From: Amycolatopsis sp. cg9
GTDB taxonomy: Bacteria; Actinomycetota; Actinomycetes; Mycobacteriales; Pseudonocardiaceae
Direction: 5' to 3'
Length of the DNA stretch: 64,000 bases
NCBI RefSeq assembly: GCF_041346945.1
Contig: NZ_CP166850.1
Location: forward strand, 6,990,501 to 7,054,500
In this document: in pieces, positions 27,567 through 37,179 of the stretch
How the letters are laid out: each line of letters opens with the position of its first letter
Numbering within the stretch: position 1 is the stretch's first letter
Position numbers and translations under genes: made by a program
The notes under the pieces: generated by a model
Database searches by the model: none
Told to the model about the DNA's origin: nothing
What the model saw: the letters and a program-made list of their open reading frames with translations, nothing else

Positions 27567-29806
27567 CGTACGTACGCGACCTGGCCGAGATCCGGCTCTC
27601 CGACGACGAGACCGTCGGCGGCAAGGGAGCCAACCTCGGCGAGCTGATCTCCGCCGGTTTCTCCGTGCCGGGCGGCTTCGTGATCTCCCGCGACGGCTAC
27701 TGGGCCGCCCTCGAGCACGCGGGTGTCCGCGCCGAACTGGCCGATCTGCACGCCAAGGCGGTGGCCAACGTGGACGACACGACGGCGCTGGCCGACGCGT
27801 GCGACCGGATGCGCGACCTCGTCCGCCTCGCCGGGCTCACCGGTGAACTGCGCGACGAGATCGCCGCCGCCTACGAGGGCATGGGTGCTTCGACGCCGGT
27901 CGCGATCCGGTCGTCGGCCACGGGGGAGGACGGCGCCGAAGCCTCCTTCGCCGGGATGAACGCCACCTACACCAACATCTGGGGCGACAACGCGGTGGCG
28001 GAGCGGGTCATCGACTGCTGGACGTCGCTGTTCAGCCCGCGCGTGGTCAGCTACCGCGCCAGCCGCGGGTTCACCGGCGAGCCGGCCATCGCGGTCGTCG
28101 TCCAGCGCATGATCCAGTCCGAGCGCTCCGGCGTCATCTTCACCGCCGACCCGCGCACCGGCGACCGCGACCGCGTGGTCGTCGAAGCCGTGTTCGGCCA
28201 GGGCGAGGCGATCGTCAGCGGGGCCGTCGAGCCGGACACCTACGTCGTGGGCAAGAAGGAACTGCTCATCCACTCGGTCCGGGTCGGCAGGCAGACCCAC
28301 AAGATCGTGGCCGAGGCGGGCGGCGGCGACGTCACGATCGAGCTGCCCGAGCCCGCGGGCGGCCGCCGCGTCCTGAGCGACACCCTGGTGCTGGAGCTGG
28401 CGCGGATGGCCTCGCGGGTCGAGGAGCACTACGCCGTGCCGCAGGACATCGAGTTCGCGATCGCCGACGACGAGATCTTCCTGGTCCAGTCGCGCCCGAT
28501 CACCACGCTGCCGCCGCTCACGGCGGTGACGGCCGAAGCCCTCGTCACCGGGCTCGCGGCGTCGCCGGGCGAGGGCAGCGGCGCGGTCCGCGTGCTGCAC
28601 GACCCGGTCGAGGCGAAGCACCTGCGGGACGGCGAGGTCCTCGTCGCGCCGATGACCAACCCGGACTGGGTGCCGGCGATGCGCCGGGCCGCCGCCGTGG
28701 TCACCGACGGCGGCGGGATGACCTGCCACGCCGCCGTGGTCGCCCGCGAGCTGGGCGTGCCGTGCGTCGTCGGCACCGGGGACGCGACCCGCGTCCTGGC
28801 CGACCGCACCCTGGTCACCGTCGACGGCACCAAGGGCGAGGTCCGGGCCGGGGCGTCGAAGAAGGCGCCCGCCCGCGCCGAAGCCGTCGTCGCGCCGGTG
28901 GCCCCGGAAGCCATCGGCACCAAGCTGTACGTCAACCTCGCCATGCCCGACCACGCCGAAGAGGTCGCCGCCCAGGCGGTCGACGGCGTCGGCCTGCTGC
29001 GCGCGGAGTTCCTGCTCACCGAGGCCCTCGACGGCCGGCACCCGCGCGACCTGCTCGCCAAGGGCGAAGAGCGGTCCTTCGTGGACAAGATGACGGCGTC
29101 GCTGCTCGAGATCACGCGGCCGTTCGGCACCCGCCCGGTCGTCTACCGCGCGACCGACCTGCGCACCAACGAGTTCCGCGGCCTGGCCGGCGGCGAGGAG
29201 TTCGAGCCGGTCGAGAGCAACCCGATGATCGGCTACCGCGGCTGCTACCGCTACGTCCGCGAGCGCGACCTGTTCGCCCTCGAACTGGAAACCCTGGCCC
29301 GGGTGCGCGAGCAGACGCCGAACCTGCACCTGATGATCCCGTTCGTCCGCACCAAGTGGGAGCTCGAGGAGTGCCTGGAGCTGGTCGACGCCAGCCCGCT
29401 CGGCCGGCAGCGCGGGCTGCACCGGTGGATCATGGCCGAGGTCCCCTCGGTCGTGCACTGGCTGCCCGAGTACGCCGGGATGGGCATCGACGGCGTCTCC
29501 ATCGGCAGCAACGACCTCACCCAGCTGGTGCTGGGCGTCGACCGCGACTCGGCGCAGTGCGCGGAGCTGTTCGACGAAGCCGACCCGGCCGTGCTCGACG
29601 CGATCGAGAAGATCGTCCGCATCGCCCGGCACCGGAACATCACGTCGTCGCTGTGCGGCCAGGCTCCCTCGACCAAACCCGGCTTCGCCGAGCACCTGGT
29701 GCGCTTCGGGATCACGTCGATCTCGGTCAACCCCGACGTCCTCGGCCCGTCCCGCGCGGCCATCGCCTCGGCCGAGCGCCGGATCCTCCTGGAGAGCACG
29801 CGATGA
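27563..29806 (+). CDS. ppsA: Phosphoenolpyruvate synthase
   Basis: This 747-residue three-domain enzyme makes PEP from pyruvate and ATP. The N-terminal ATP-grasp domain opens with [10 protein letters not shown] and has [19 protein letters not shown]. The central phosphohistidine domain has [18 protein letters not shown], whose His carries the phosphate. The C-terminal PEP/pyruvate domain contains [13 protein letters not shown] ([17 protein letters not shown]) and CGQAPS motifs. The length is slightly under that of E. coli PpsA. It is coupled by ATGA overlaps to the nitroreductase before and the ABC ATPase after. It could refill PEP for gluconeogenesis in non-growing cells. Confidence 0.93.
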   Translation: MTYVRDLAEIRLSDDETVGGKGANLGELISAGFSVPGGFVISRDGYWAALEHAGVRAELADLHAKAVANVDDTTALADACDRMRDLVRLAGLTGELRDEIAAAYEGMGASTPVAIRSSATGEDGAEASFAGMNATYTNIWGDNAVAERVIDCWTSLFSPRVVSYRASRGFTGEPAIAVVVQRMIQSERSGVIFTADPRTGDRDRVVVEAVFGQGEAIVSGAVEPDTYVVGKKELLIHSVRVGRQTHKIVAEAGGGDVTIELPEPAGGRRVLSDTLVLELARMASRVEEHYAVPQDIEFAIADDEIFLVQSRPITTLPPLTAVTAEALVTGLAASPGEGSGAVRVLHDPVEAKHLRDGEVLVAPMTNPDWVPAMRRAAAVVTDGGGMTCHAAVVARELGVPCVVGTGDATRVLADRTLVTVDGTKGEVRAGASKKAPARAEAVVAPVAPEAIGTKLYVNLAMPDHAEEVAAQAVDGVGLLRAEFLLTEALDGRHPRDLLAKGEERSFVDKMTASLLEITRPFGTRPVVYRATDLRTNEFRGLAGGEEFEPVESNPMIGYRGCYRYVRERDLFALELETLARVREQTPNLHLMIPFVRTKWELEECLELVDASPLGRQRGLHRWIMAEVPSVVHWLPEYAGMGIDGVSIGSNDLTQLVLGVDRDSAQCAELFDEADPAVLDAIEKIVRIARHRNITSSLCGQAPSTKPGFAEHLVRFGITSISVNPDVLGPSRAAIASAERRILLESTR

Positions 29807-30711
29807 GTGCGGCGATCGAGATCCGGGGGCTCCGGAAGTCCTTCGGGCACACCCGGGCGCTCGACGGGCTCGACCTGACCGTGGAGACCGGGGAGGTGCA
29901 CGGCTTCCTCGGCCCGAACGGCGCCGGCAAGACCACGACGCTGCGCCTGCTGCTCGGCCTCCTGCGGGCCGACGGCGGCGAGGTGCGCCTGCTGGGCGGC
30001 GACCCGTGGCGGGACGCGGTGCCGCTGCACCGGCGGCTGGCGTACGTGCCCGGCGAAGTGTCGCTGTGGCCGAACCTCACCGGCGGCGAGGTCATCGACC
30101 TGCTCGGCCGGCTTCGCGGCGGCCTGGACCCGAAGCGCCGCGAGCGGTACCTCGAACTGTTCGAACTGGACCCGCGCACGAAGGGGCGGGCCTACTCGAA
30201 GGGCAACCGGCAGAAGGTGGCGGTCGTCGCCGCTCTCGCGTCCGACGTCGAACTGCTGCTGCTCGACGAGCCCACCAGCGGGCTCGACCCGTTGATGGAG
30301 CAGATCTTCCGCGAGTGCGTCCGCGAGGAACGCGAGCGGGGCCGGACGATCCTGCTGTCCAGCCACATCCTGTCCGAGGCGGAGGCCCTCTGCGACCGGG
30401 TCAGCATCATCCGCGCCGGCCGACTGGTCGACTCCGGCAGCCTCGACGAGCTGCGCCACCTGAGCCGGACCACCATCACCGCGCGGCTGTCCGGCGCGCT
30501 GGACGGCCTCGCGCAGCTGCCGGGGGTGCACGACTGCGCCACCGACGGCGACCGCGTCCGGCTGACGGTCGACAACGCCGAGCTGGCGACCGTGCTCGGC
30601 CTGCTGAGCCAGTGCGGGGTGCGGAGCCTGACCAGCACCCCGCCGACCCTGGAAGAGCTGTTCCTGCGCCACTACCGCACCGAACCCGGCCGGACGGCGG
30701 TGCCGGCATGA
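29803..30711 (+). CDS. ABC transporter ATPase (ABC-2 export type)
   Basis: This 302-residue ATPase has Walker [11 protein letters not shown], the Q-loop region [15 protein letters not shown], Walker [13 protein letters not shown] and the H-loop SSHILSE. The signature motif is unusual, YSKGNRQK in place of LSGGQ, a variant seen in some export ATPases. The C-terminal 70 residues form a small extra domain. Its 3' end overlaps the permease start (30708), and its start overlaps the PEP synthase stop, so it is in the same operon. The substrate is unknown. Confidence 0.88.
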   Translation: MSAAIEIRGLRKSFGHTRALDGLDLTVETGEVHGFLGPNGAGKTTTLRLLLGLLRADGGEVRLLGGDPWRDAVPLHRRLAYVPGEVSLWPNLTGGEVIDLLGRLRGGLDPKRRERYLELFELDPRTKGRAYSKGNRQKVAVVAALASDVELLLLDEPTSGLDPLMEQIFRECVREERERGRTILLSSHILSEAEALCDRVSIIRAGRLVDSGSLDELRHLSRTTITARLSGALDGLAQLPGVHDCATDGDRVRLTVDNAELATVLGLLSQCGVRSLTSTPPTLEELFLRHYRTEPGRTAVPA

Positions 30712-32297
30712 GCTCGCTCACCGGCACCGGTGCGCTGGTCCGGCTGGCGGCGCGCCGGGACCGGGTCCGGCTGCCGGTGTGGACCGCGGTGTTCACCGCC
30801 GTGGCGGCGTCCTCGGCCGCGGCGACCGCGGCGGTCTACCCGGCCACCGGAGACCAGCGGGCCGCGGCCGACAGCATCAACTCGGTCCCGGCCCTGGTCG
30901 CGCTCTACGGACCGGTGTACGAACCGACGCTGGGCGCCACGTCGGTGTTCAAACTGACCGCGTTCGGTGCGGCCCTGATCGCGCTGCTGATGATCTTCAC
31001 CGCGGTCCGGCACACCCGGGCCGAGGAGGAGGCCGGGCGGCGCGAGCTGCTGGGCTCCGCCGTCGTCGGCCGCTTCGCCGGCTTGGCGGCGGGAGTCGTC
31101 GTGACGTCGGTGTCGAGCCTGGTCCTCGGCCTCTTCAGCGGGCTGGGACTCGCGGCGGCGGGACTGCCGGTGGCCGGATCGCTGGCGTTCGGCCTCGCCT
31201 GGGCGGGCGCCGGGCTCGTCTTCGGCGGGCTCGCCGCGCTCACCGCCCAGCTGACCAAGAGCGCCCGAGCGGCGTCGGGGCTCGCCGTCGTCGCCCTGCT
31301 CGCCGCGTACTTCCTGCGCGCGGTGGGTGACTCCGCCGGTCCGCGCCCGCTGTCCTGGGGCTCGCCGATCGGGTGGGCCCAGCAGGTCCGGCCCTTCGCC
31401 GGCGACGTCTGGTGGGTCCTGGTCCTCCCGCTGCTCGCCACCGGCGCGCTGGTCGCCGTCGCGGTCGCGCTGGCCCGCCTCCGCGACATCGACGCCGGGC
31501 TGCTGCCGGACCGGGCGGGCCCGGTGCACGCCGGCCGCGCCCTGACCGGCGCCTGGGGCCTGGTGTGGCGCCTCAACCGGGCCAACCTGGGCGCCTGGTG
31601 GGCCGGGTACGTCCTGATGGGACTGGTACTGGGCGGCCTCGCGGGCAACGTCGGGAAGATGCTCGACAGCGCGGGCGCCCGGGCGTTGATCGCCGCGCTC
31701 GGCGGCGAACAGGCGATGGAGAACGCGTTCCTCGCCGCCGAGTTCTCGATGGCGGCGGTGATCACCTCGGCGTACGCGATCACCGTCCTGGTCCGCCTGC
31801 GGGCCGAGGAGCGGGCGCTGCGCGTCGAACCGCTGCTGGCCACCGCGCTCGACCGCCGCCGCCTGCTGGCGGGGTACCTGCTGCTCGCCGCGGGCGCGCC
31901 GGTGGTGCTGCTGACGTCCTTGGGGCTCACGGCCGGGCTGGCGTACGGGGTCCGGCTCGGCACGCCCGGCACCGAGGTCGCCCGGCTCGTCGGCGCGGGG
32001 CTGGCCCAGCTGCCCGCGGTGTGGGTGCTGGCCGGGCTCTCGGCGGCATTGTTCGGCCTGCTCGCGCGGGCGGTCGCGGTCGCCTGGGCCGCGCTGACGG
32101 CGTTCCTGCTGCTCGGCGAGTTCGGCGTGCTGCTGAAGCTGGACCAGTGGGTGCTGGACCTGTCGCCGTTCACCCACTCGCCGAAGCTGCCGGGCGCGAC
32201 CGTCCAGGCCGCCCCGCTGCTCTGGCTCACCGCGCTGGGCGCGGTGCTGGTCGTGGCGGGCGTGGCGGGGTTCCGGCAGCGTGACGTCGCCGGCTGA
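30708..32297 (+). CDS. ABC-2-type export permease
   Basis: This 529-residue membrane protein has about twelve hydrophobic segments arranged as two similar halves, as in large ABC-2 exporters of actinobacteria that work with one ATPase gene. Internal marks include [17 protein letters not shown] and [24 protein letters not shown], a duplicated cytosolic loop motif R-A-E-E. It overlaps the ATPase gene by ATGA. The substrate is unknown; related systems export antibiotics or lipids. Confidence 0.86.
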   Translation: MSSLTGTGALVRLAARRDRVRLPVWTAVFTAVAASSAAATAAVYPATGDQRAAADSINSVPALVALYGPVYEPTLGATSVFKLTAFGAALIALLMIFTAVRHTRAEEEAGRRELLGSAVVGRFAGLAAGVVVTSVSSLVLGLFSGLGLAAAGLPVAGSLAFGLAWAGAGLVFGGLAALTAQLTKSARAASGLAVVALLAAYFLRAVGDSAGPRPLSWGSPIGWAQQVRPFAGDVWWVLVLPLLATGALVAVAVALARLRDIDAGLLPDRAGPVHAGRALTGAWGLVWRLNRANLGAWWAGYVLMGLVLGGLAGNVGKMLDSAGARALIAALGGEQAMENAFLAAEFSMAAVITSAYAITVLVRLRAEERALRVEPLLATALDRRRLLAGYLLLAAGAPVVLLTSLGLTAGLAYGVRLGTPGTEVARLVGAGLAQLPAVWVLAGLSAALFGLLARAVAVAWAALTAFLLLGEFGVLLKLDQWVLDLSPFTHSPKLPGATVQAAPLLWLTALGAVLVVAGVAGFRQRDVAG

Positions 32298-32315
32298 GGT
32301 GGAAGGGAAGAAACG

Positions 32316-33749
32316 ATGTCCGATGCCCGAGGATCCCGTGCCGCCGCGCTCAGCGCCGCCCGCCGGGCGTCCGTGCGCTACCGCACCAGCCCGTGGCCGG
32401 GGCGGCTGCACGTGACCGGTCACCGGCCGGCGTCGCACCTCGACCCCGCGCTGACCTTCCTCGGCGGGCCCACCGGCGCCCGCCACCTCCTCGAGCTGAC
32501 CGGCACCCGCGTCCTGGTCGGCTGCGGGCTGTTCGCCGGTCCGGACGCGTTGTGGCGGCGCAACTTCTCGCCCGGTCCGGACGCACTGCACACGGTCGGC
32601 GCGGTGCTCCTGCCGAGCGCCGACCTCGGGCACGCGGGGTTCCTGCCGCAGCTGGTCGCCGAGGGCTGGCACGGCCCGGTGTTCGCGACGCCGGGAACCG
32701 CCGCGCTGCTCCCGGTCGCGTTGTCCGAGGCCGCGAAGCAGTTCACCGAAGACGCGCTCGCCGCCGAGGCCGGTGGCTGGGCCGGGCCCGGGCCTGCCGT
32801 GCCGCCGTTCCGCGCGGAAGACGTCGCCCGGGCGGTCGCCCTCGTGCAGCCGGTCGAGTACGGCACCCTGCGGAAGCTCGACGGCGCGGAGTTCGAGTTC
32901 GGCCGGGCCGGCGGGCGGCTCGGGGCCGCGTGGGTGCGGATCCGGGCCGGCGGCCGGTCGGTGGTCTTCGCCGGCCCGCTCGGCGCGGCGGAGCACACCA
33001 CGCTGCGCCCGCCGGATCCGCGGCCGCGGTCCGACGCCCTGGTGCTGGCCGCGCCGTCCCCGCCCGGCGATGGCCACCTGGCCGGCCGGTTCGCCGCGGC
33101 GGTGCACCGCGCGGTGCGACGCGGGGGCAACGTCCTCGTGCCGGCGTCCGCGGTCGGCGGCGAAGGGCTGCTGACGATGCTGGACGAGCTGACGGCCGCG
33201 GGCGAGCTCCCGAAGCTGCCGGTGGTGCTGGACAGCCCCGCCGGTCTCTCGGCCGTCGAAGTCCACCGGCGCGCCGAGCGCGAACACTGGCACGAGCTGC
33301 ACCGCGGCGGACGCGCCGGCGTTCCCGCCGGGCTGGTCGAGCAGGCTCCCGACCGGCCGTCGATCATCGTCGCGGGCCTGGCGACGGCGGACTCCGGCCG
33401 CGTGCTGCGGCACCTGGCCGAGCTGCTGCCGGACCCGCGCGCCGGGGTCGTCCTGCTGGGCCGGCCGGTGCCGGGAACCCGGGCGGCCCAGCTCGCGGGC
33501 GGGGCCCGCCAGCTCAAGATCCACGGCCGGTACGTGCCGGTCCGGGCCGAGGTGACCGCGCTGGGGAGCACCGGCGAGTTCGCGGGGCCGGCGGAGGTGC
33601 TGGCGTGGGCGACCGCGGCACCCCGTCCGGAGACGGCGTTCGTGGTCGAGGGCGAGCCCGGGGCTTCGCGCGCGCTGGCGAAGGCGCTGCACGCGGAGGC
33701 CGGCTGGTGCGCGGTGGTCCCGGAGGACGGGGAACGCGTGCTGTGCTGA
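32316..33749 (+). CDS. Metallo-beta-lactamase/beta-CASP homologue without metal ligands
   Basis: This 477-residue protein aligns over its full length with beta-CASP nucleases: LTFLGGPTGARHLLE, VLVGCGLFAG, GGNVLVPASAVG, LDSPAGLSAVE and KIHGRYVPVRAEV are all in order. The catalytic motif HxHxDH is instead SADLGH (residues 101-106). The usual DAGHILGSA block reads RAGGRLGAA, the FSGDLG aspartate is Pro (FAGPLG), and the C-terminal SAHAD is STGEF. Every zinc ligand except one His is lost, so nuclease activity is very unlikely, yet the frame is intact. It follows the ABC permease by 18 bp with a GGAAGGGAAG ribosome site. Confidence 0.82.
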   Translation: MSDARGSRAAALSAARRASVRYRTSPWPGRLHVTGHRPASHLDPALTFLGGPTGARHLLELTGTRVLVGCGLFAGPDALWRRNFSPGPDALHTVGAVLLPSADLGHAGFLPQLVAEGWHGPVFATPGTAALLPVALSEAAKQFTEDALAAEAGGWAGPGPAVPPFRAEDVARAVALVQPVEYGTLRKLDGAEFEFGRAGGRLGAAWVRIRAGGRSVVFAGPLGAAEHTTLRPPDPRPRSDALVLAAPSPPGDGHLAGRFAAAVHRAVRRGGNVLVPASAVGGEGLLTMLDELTAAGELPKLPVVLDSPAGLSAVEVHRRAEREHWHELHRGGRAGVPAGLVEQAPDRPSIIVAGLATADSGRVLRHLAELLPDPRAGVVLLGRPVPGTRAAQLAGGARQLKIHGRYVPVRAEVTALGSTGEFAGPAEVLAWATAAPRPETAFVVEGEPGASRALAKALHAEAGWCAVVPEDGERVLC

Positions 33750-33753
33750 GCGG

Positions 33754-34266
33754 CTACCGGTCCAGGGTGAGCTGCTGCCGGTGGAAGGCGAAGTGCCGGC
33801 TCGGGTAGCGATAGACGTCGGCCATCGTCATGGTCGGCCGGAAGAAGGGGTCCCACCGGGTCGGGTAGTGCATCCCGCGCGCGAGGTCGGCTTCGGTGGC
33901 GCGGTCCAGGCTGCGGTGCAGCGACGCGATGATGTGGTCGAGCCAGGCGGCCGCGCGCCGGGGCCCGATCAGGCCGCCACCGCACGAACCGAGGTAGTTG
34001 ATCACGTGGAAGGGGGGAGTGGCCGCGTTCAGCGCGGCGGCGAACCGGCGGCTGACGGGGTCGGGCAGCCGGCCGAAGAGGCGGACGAGCACCAGCAGCG
34101 CACGCACGATCTGGTAGCCGAACACGAGGTGGAAGAGCAGCTGCCGGTTGGTCCACCGGGTTCCCGCCGACCGGCGGCGCAGCTCGGCGGGCGTCGCGGC
34201 GGCCACCAGCTCGTGGAGGGTGGCGCGGTCGCGCTCCCACTGTTCGTGCACTGCTCGCCGGTCCAT
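33754..34266 (-). CDS. DinB-like protein
   Basis: This 170-residue helical protein fits the DinB/DUF-type four-helix family: an N-terminal ERDRATLHELVAAATPAEL helix, NRQLLFHLVFGYQIV, an HIIASLHRSL helix and a C-terminal SRHFAFHRQQLTL. Histidines at suitable helix positions may bind a metal. GGAGG precedes the ATG at 34266. It is divergent from the nitroreductase at 34440 across a strong box, and convergent with the beta-CASP homologue with only 4 bp between stops. Biochemical role unknown. Confidence 0.75.
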   Translation of the reverse strand: MDRRAVHEQWERDRATLHELVAAATPAELRRRSAGTRWTNRQLLFHLVFGYQIVRALLVLVRLFGRLPDPVSRRFAAALNAATPPFHVINYLGSCGGGLIGPRRAAAWLDHIIASLHRSLDRATEADLARGMHYPTRWDPFFRPTMTMADVYRYPSRHFAFHRQQLTLDR

Positions 34267-34336
34267 GGTTCGGCCCTCCGCTCGCGCCGGTCGAGCATCC
34301 CACCGGCCGGCTGAAACCGGCCTCAGCGACGGGCCC

Positions 34337-34354
34337 GGGGGTCTTTGGTCCCTC
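34337..34354. promoter_or_regulatory. Strong DosR/OsdR-type box, divergent promoter
   Basis: The core GGGTCTTTGGTCCC at 34339-34352 is among the best palindromes in the window. It lies about 75 bp from the DinB-like start and about 90 bp from the nitroreductase start at 34440. Confidence 0.65.
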
Positions 34355-34439
34355 CGGGTCGTGACGCGTGACCGTCGTGGGGGAGCGCCGCCGCCGGTGA
34401 TGCTGGGTGCGTTCGTTCCCGAGCCACCCGGAGCCCGCG

Positions 34440-35426
34440 ATGACCCGACCACTGCCCACCGTGTTCGACCAGGCCCTCGCTTCGGCCGTGCGCGCGCCAT
34501 CGCCGCACAACACCCAGCCCTGGCGGTTCGTCGTCGAGCACGAGGTGATCGAGGTGTGGCTGGACCGCGACCGCGTCCTGGGCATCGCCGACCCCCACGG
34601 GCGCGAAGCCCGGCTCGCGTGCGGAGCGGCGGCGTTCAACCTCGTCATCTGCCTGCGGGCCAACGGGCTCGCCGCGATCGTGCGGATGCTGCCGGACCCG
34701 GCCGAGCCCGACCTCGTCGCGGTCATCCGGCTCGACGGCAACCAGAAGGCCACCGCGCTCGAGCGCAAGCTCGCCGACGCCGTGTTCCGGCGGCACACCA
34801 ACCGCCGTCCGATGCTGGACAGGGAGGTGCCGGCCGCGGCGCGGACCGCGCTGAAGTCCGCGGCCCTGCACGAGGGCGGGCAGATCGAGTACCTCAACGT
34901 CTCCGGCCGGTACAGCACGGTGGCGTCGCTGGTCCGGCAGGCCGAGGCGCAGCAGGCGGACGACGTGGCCTTCCGGGCCGAAGCGGCGTTCTGGACCCAC
35001 CGGGAGCCCGACAGCCCCGACGGCGTGCCGCGGATCGCGTCCGGCCCGCCCCCCTACGGCCCGGGGATCGTGACGTTGCGCGCGTCGCACGAGAACGAGG
35101 ACCTGCCCCCGCGCGAATACGAACAGGAACCGCTGCTCGGGGTGGTGCTGACCCGGGATCGGGGACCGCACGCGGAGGTCCGGGCCGGGATGGCGATGCA
35201 GCGGGTGCTGCTCACCGCGACCGCCGAAGGCCTGGCGACGTCGTTCCTGTCCCAGCCGTTCGAAACCCCGCGGACGCGGGAGTCGCTCGACCACATCTTC
35301 ACCGGGCTCGGCCAGCCGCACACCCTGCTGCGCATCGGCTACGGCTCGCCGACCCGGCTCACGGCCCGCCGGCCGGTCGAGGACGTCCTGACCCAGCGCA
35401 CCGGGCCGGACGTGCCGGCGAGCTGA
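34440..35426 (+). CDS. Acg-type nitroreductase-family protein
   Basis: This 328-residue Acg-family member has the block VRAPSPHNTQPWRF, with Pro in place of the usual Val, then ADPHGREARLACGAAAFN and a C-terminal LRIGYGSPTRLTARRPV. Unlike its paralogues it contains a distinctive acidic stretch HENEDLPPREYEQEP near residue 220. The ATG at 34440 has CGGAG upstream; the open frame extends 11 codons further without support. The gene is convergent with the CBS protein, with only 3 bp between the stops. Confidence 0.84.
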   Translation: MTRPLPTVFDQALASAVRAPSPHNTQPWRFVVEHEVIEVWLDRDRVLGIADPHGREARLACGAAAFNLVICLRANGLAAIVRMLPDPAEPDLVAVIRLDGNQKATALERKLADAVFRRHTNRRPMLDREVPAAARTALKSAALHEGGQIEYLNVSGRYSTVASLVRQAEAQQADDVAFRAEAAFWTHREPDSPDGVPRIASGPPPYGPGIVTLRASHENEDLPPREYEQEPLLGVVLTRDRGPHAEVRAGMAMQRVLLTATAEGLATSFLSQPFETPRTRESLDHIFTGLGQPHTLLRIGYGSPTRLTARRPVEDVLTQRTGPDVPAS

Positions 35427-35429
35427 CGC

Positions 35430-35831
35430 TCAGGGACGCCCGGCCGTCGCGCGCAGGACGTCCCGGAAGGTCACCATGCCGACGACGTGCCCGCCCTCGA
35501 CGACCGGCGCCGAGCGCACCTCGGCGTCGGTCATCAGCCTGGCCAGTTCCCGCACGTCGGTGTCGGCCGGCACGGCCAGGCCGTGCGTGCGCATCACCGA
35601 GCCGGCGGTGCTCGGCCCGCCGTCGAGCATCACGCCCGTATCGGGATCGCCGGACGGGACCGGCGCCCGCAGGATGTCCGCCTCGGACAGCAGGCCGAGC
35701 AGCTGCCCGCCGGAGCCGACGACCGGCATCGTGGTGAACCCGTGCGAGGTCATCACCTCGGCGGCTTCGGCGAGCGTCGCGGACGGTGTCAACGCGAACG
35801 TCGGGGTGGTCATGATGTCGCGGGCGCGCAT
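35430..35831 (-). CDS. CBS-pair protein (Hrp1-like)
   Basis: This 133-residue protein is just two CBS motifs: MRARDIMTTPTFALTP with GFTTMPVVGSG, and AGSVMRTHGLAVP with VRSAPVVEGG. The size matches hypoxic response protein 1 (Rv2626c). It likely dimerises and binds adenine nucleotides. A GGAAGGGGAGC ribosome site precedes the ATG. It is divergent from the Rv1733c-like gene; the gap carries two good boxes. It differs from the other four CBS genes here in having no BON domain. Confidence 0.88.
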   Translation of the reverse strand: MRARDIMTTPTFALTPSATLAEAAEVMTSHGFTTMPVVGSGGQLLGLLSEADILRAPVPSGDPDTGVMLDGGPSTAGSVMRTHGLAVPADTDVRELARLMTDAEVRSAPVVEGGHVVGMVTFRDVLRATAGRP

Positions 35832-35889
35832 GGCGGTGCTCCCCTTCCGTCGGGTTTCCGACCATCCCCGCCGCGGCCGCCGCGGGACA

Positions 35890-35904
35890 GGGTCCTAAGT
35901 CCCC
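35890..35904. promoter_or_regulatory. DosR/OsdR-type box upstream of the CBS gene
   Basis: GGGTCCTAAGTCCCC is a near-perfect match to the mycobacterial DosR box core, 59 bp upstream of the leftward CBS start at 35831. Confidence 0.65.
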
Positions 35905-35955
35905 GGTGCGCCGTCGGAGGGCCTCCCGAGGCGGGTGGGCTGGTCCCCGCGGTCC

Positions 35956-35970
35956 GGGGTCCAAGGCCTC
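35956..35970. promoter_or_regulatory. DosR/OsdR-type box upstream of the Rv1733c-like gene
   Basis: GGGGTCCAAGGCCTC lies about 69 bp upstream of the rightward ATG at 36039, so each divergent gene has its own box. A further weak match (AGGGACTTCCGACC) near 36009 is probably too close to the start. Confidence 0.58.
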
Positions 35971-36038
35971 TTCGGGGGCCGCCGGAAATCGGTGATCCTG
36001 GTCGTACCAGGGACTTCCGACCGGAGAGGGCAGGAACC

Positions 36039-36638
36039 ATGAGCACGTCGCCGAACCCGATCGCGCGGATGTGGCGCACCCTCCTGCCCCGCCGCGGGTC
36101 GGTGGCGCGGGCCTCCGACCGGTTCCAGGCCGGGCTGCTGGTCTTCGTGGTGCTGCTCGGGCTCGCCGCGCTGCCGGTCGCCGCCAGCATCGGCTCGGAA
36201 ACCCACGCGCGGCAGCAAGGCGAGTCCGCGCAGCAACTCGCCGAGCGGACTCGGGTGACCGCGACCCTGCTCGCCGACGGCCCGGCCATCACGGTGAACT
36301 CGCGCGCCGGCGTCGCCGGCGGCGGCGCGCCCACCGACGCGACGTGGCTGCTCCCCGACGGGACCCGCCACGTCGGCAAGGTGGTCGCGGACCGGGGCGC
36401 GCTCAAGGGCGAAACGCTGACCGTCTGGGTGGATCGCGGCGGCAACCCGGTGCCCCCGCCGCTCAGCGCCGCGGGTGTCGTCATCGACGCCGTCGTCGTC
36501 GGGCTTTCCCTGTGGCTGGCCGCGCTGGCGCTGCTCGCGGTCTGCTACCGGCTGACCGTGTTCTCCCTCGACCGCTTCCGGTTCGCGCAGTGGCAGCAGG
36601 AGTGGTTCCACGAGCAGGACCGCAAAACCCATTCTTGA
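36039..36638 (+). CDS. Rv1733c-like two-helix membrane protein
   Basis: This 199-residue protein has one transmembrane helix at about 30-50 (AGLLVFVVLLGLAALPVAA) and a second near 148-170, with an extracytoplasmic domain of roughly 95 residues between them. Topology, the short cytosolic FDRFRFAQWQQEW tail and gene context match Rv1733c, a DosR-regulated membrane antigen of unknown function. CAGGAACC precedes the ATG. The following Usp gene starts 24 bp downstream and is likely cotranscribed. Confidence 0.8.
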   Translation: MSTSPNPIARMWRTLLPRRGSVARASDRFQAGLLVFVVLLGLAALPVAASIGSETHARQQGESAQQLAERTRVTATLLADGPAITVNSRAGVAGGGAPTDATWLLPDGTRHVGKVVADRGALKGETLTVWVDRGGNPVPPPLSAAGVVIDAVVVGLSLWLAALALLAVCYRLTVFSLDRFRFAQWQQEWFHEQDRKTHS

Positions 36639-36661
36639 GAACGAGGAGAAGGTGATTCCCC

Positions 36662-37168
36662 ATGACAACGGCAAACCAGGGCGACATCGTCGTCGGCGTG
36701 GACCATTCGGCCGTGAGCGTGGCCGCGCTGCGCTGGGCGGTGTCGGAGGCGGCGAAGAGCGGGCGCCAGGTCGTCGCGCTGCGCGCGTGGTCGTTCGAGC
36801 CGGTGGCCGACCTCGGCGCGGCGGTCGCCGGATCACCGGAGACGGTCGCCGACCGGGAGCGGCGTCAGCTCGACGAGGTCGTCGGTGCGGTGCGGGCCGA
36901 GCACCCGGGCGTGGCCGTGCGCGCCGAGCTGGCCGAGCACTCGGCCACGGTGGCGCTGGAAGAGGCTTCGAAGACCGCGGCGATGCTCGTGCTCGGCAGT
37001 CACGGCCACGGCCGGCTGCTGAAGCTGCTCGTCGGCTCCGTCGCCGAGCACTGCCTGCGTGCGGCGAGCTGCCCGGTGGTGGTCATCCCGGCGCGGACCG
37101 TGCCGGAGCCCGAGAAGGAGACGGCGGCGGAGCCCGTGGGCAGCTACTACCCGGGACCGCTGCTGTGA
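36662..37168 (+). CDS. Universal stress protein, single Usp domain
   Basis: This 168-residue Usp opens DIVVGVDHSAVSVAALRWAVSEA and has a complete ATP loop GSHGHGRLLKLLVGS followed by CPVVVIPA. A 20-residue acidic tail follows the domain. GAGGAGAAGG precedes the ATG. It leads into the CBS-BON gene 12 bp downstream. Confidence 0.9.
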   Translation: MTTANQGDIVVGVDHSAVSVAALRWAVSEAAKSGRQVVALRAWSFEPVADLGAAVAGSPETVADRERRQLDEVVGAVRAEHPGVAVRAELAEHSATVALEEASKTAAMLVLGSHGHGRLLKLLVGSVAEHCLRAASCPVVVIPARTVPEPEKETAAEPVGSYYPGPLL

Positions 37169-37179
37169 AGGAGATCGTG

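Noticed and set aside
36009..36022. AGGGACTTCCGACC as another DosR-type box for the Rv1733c-like gene
   Set aside because: Only 17 bp from the start codon, where it would clash with the ribosome site; a better box lies at 35956.
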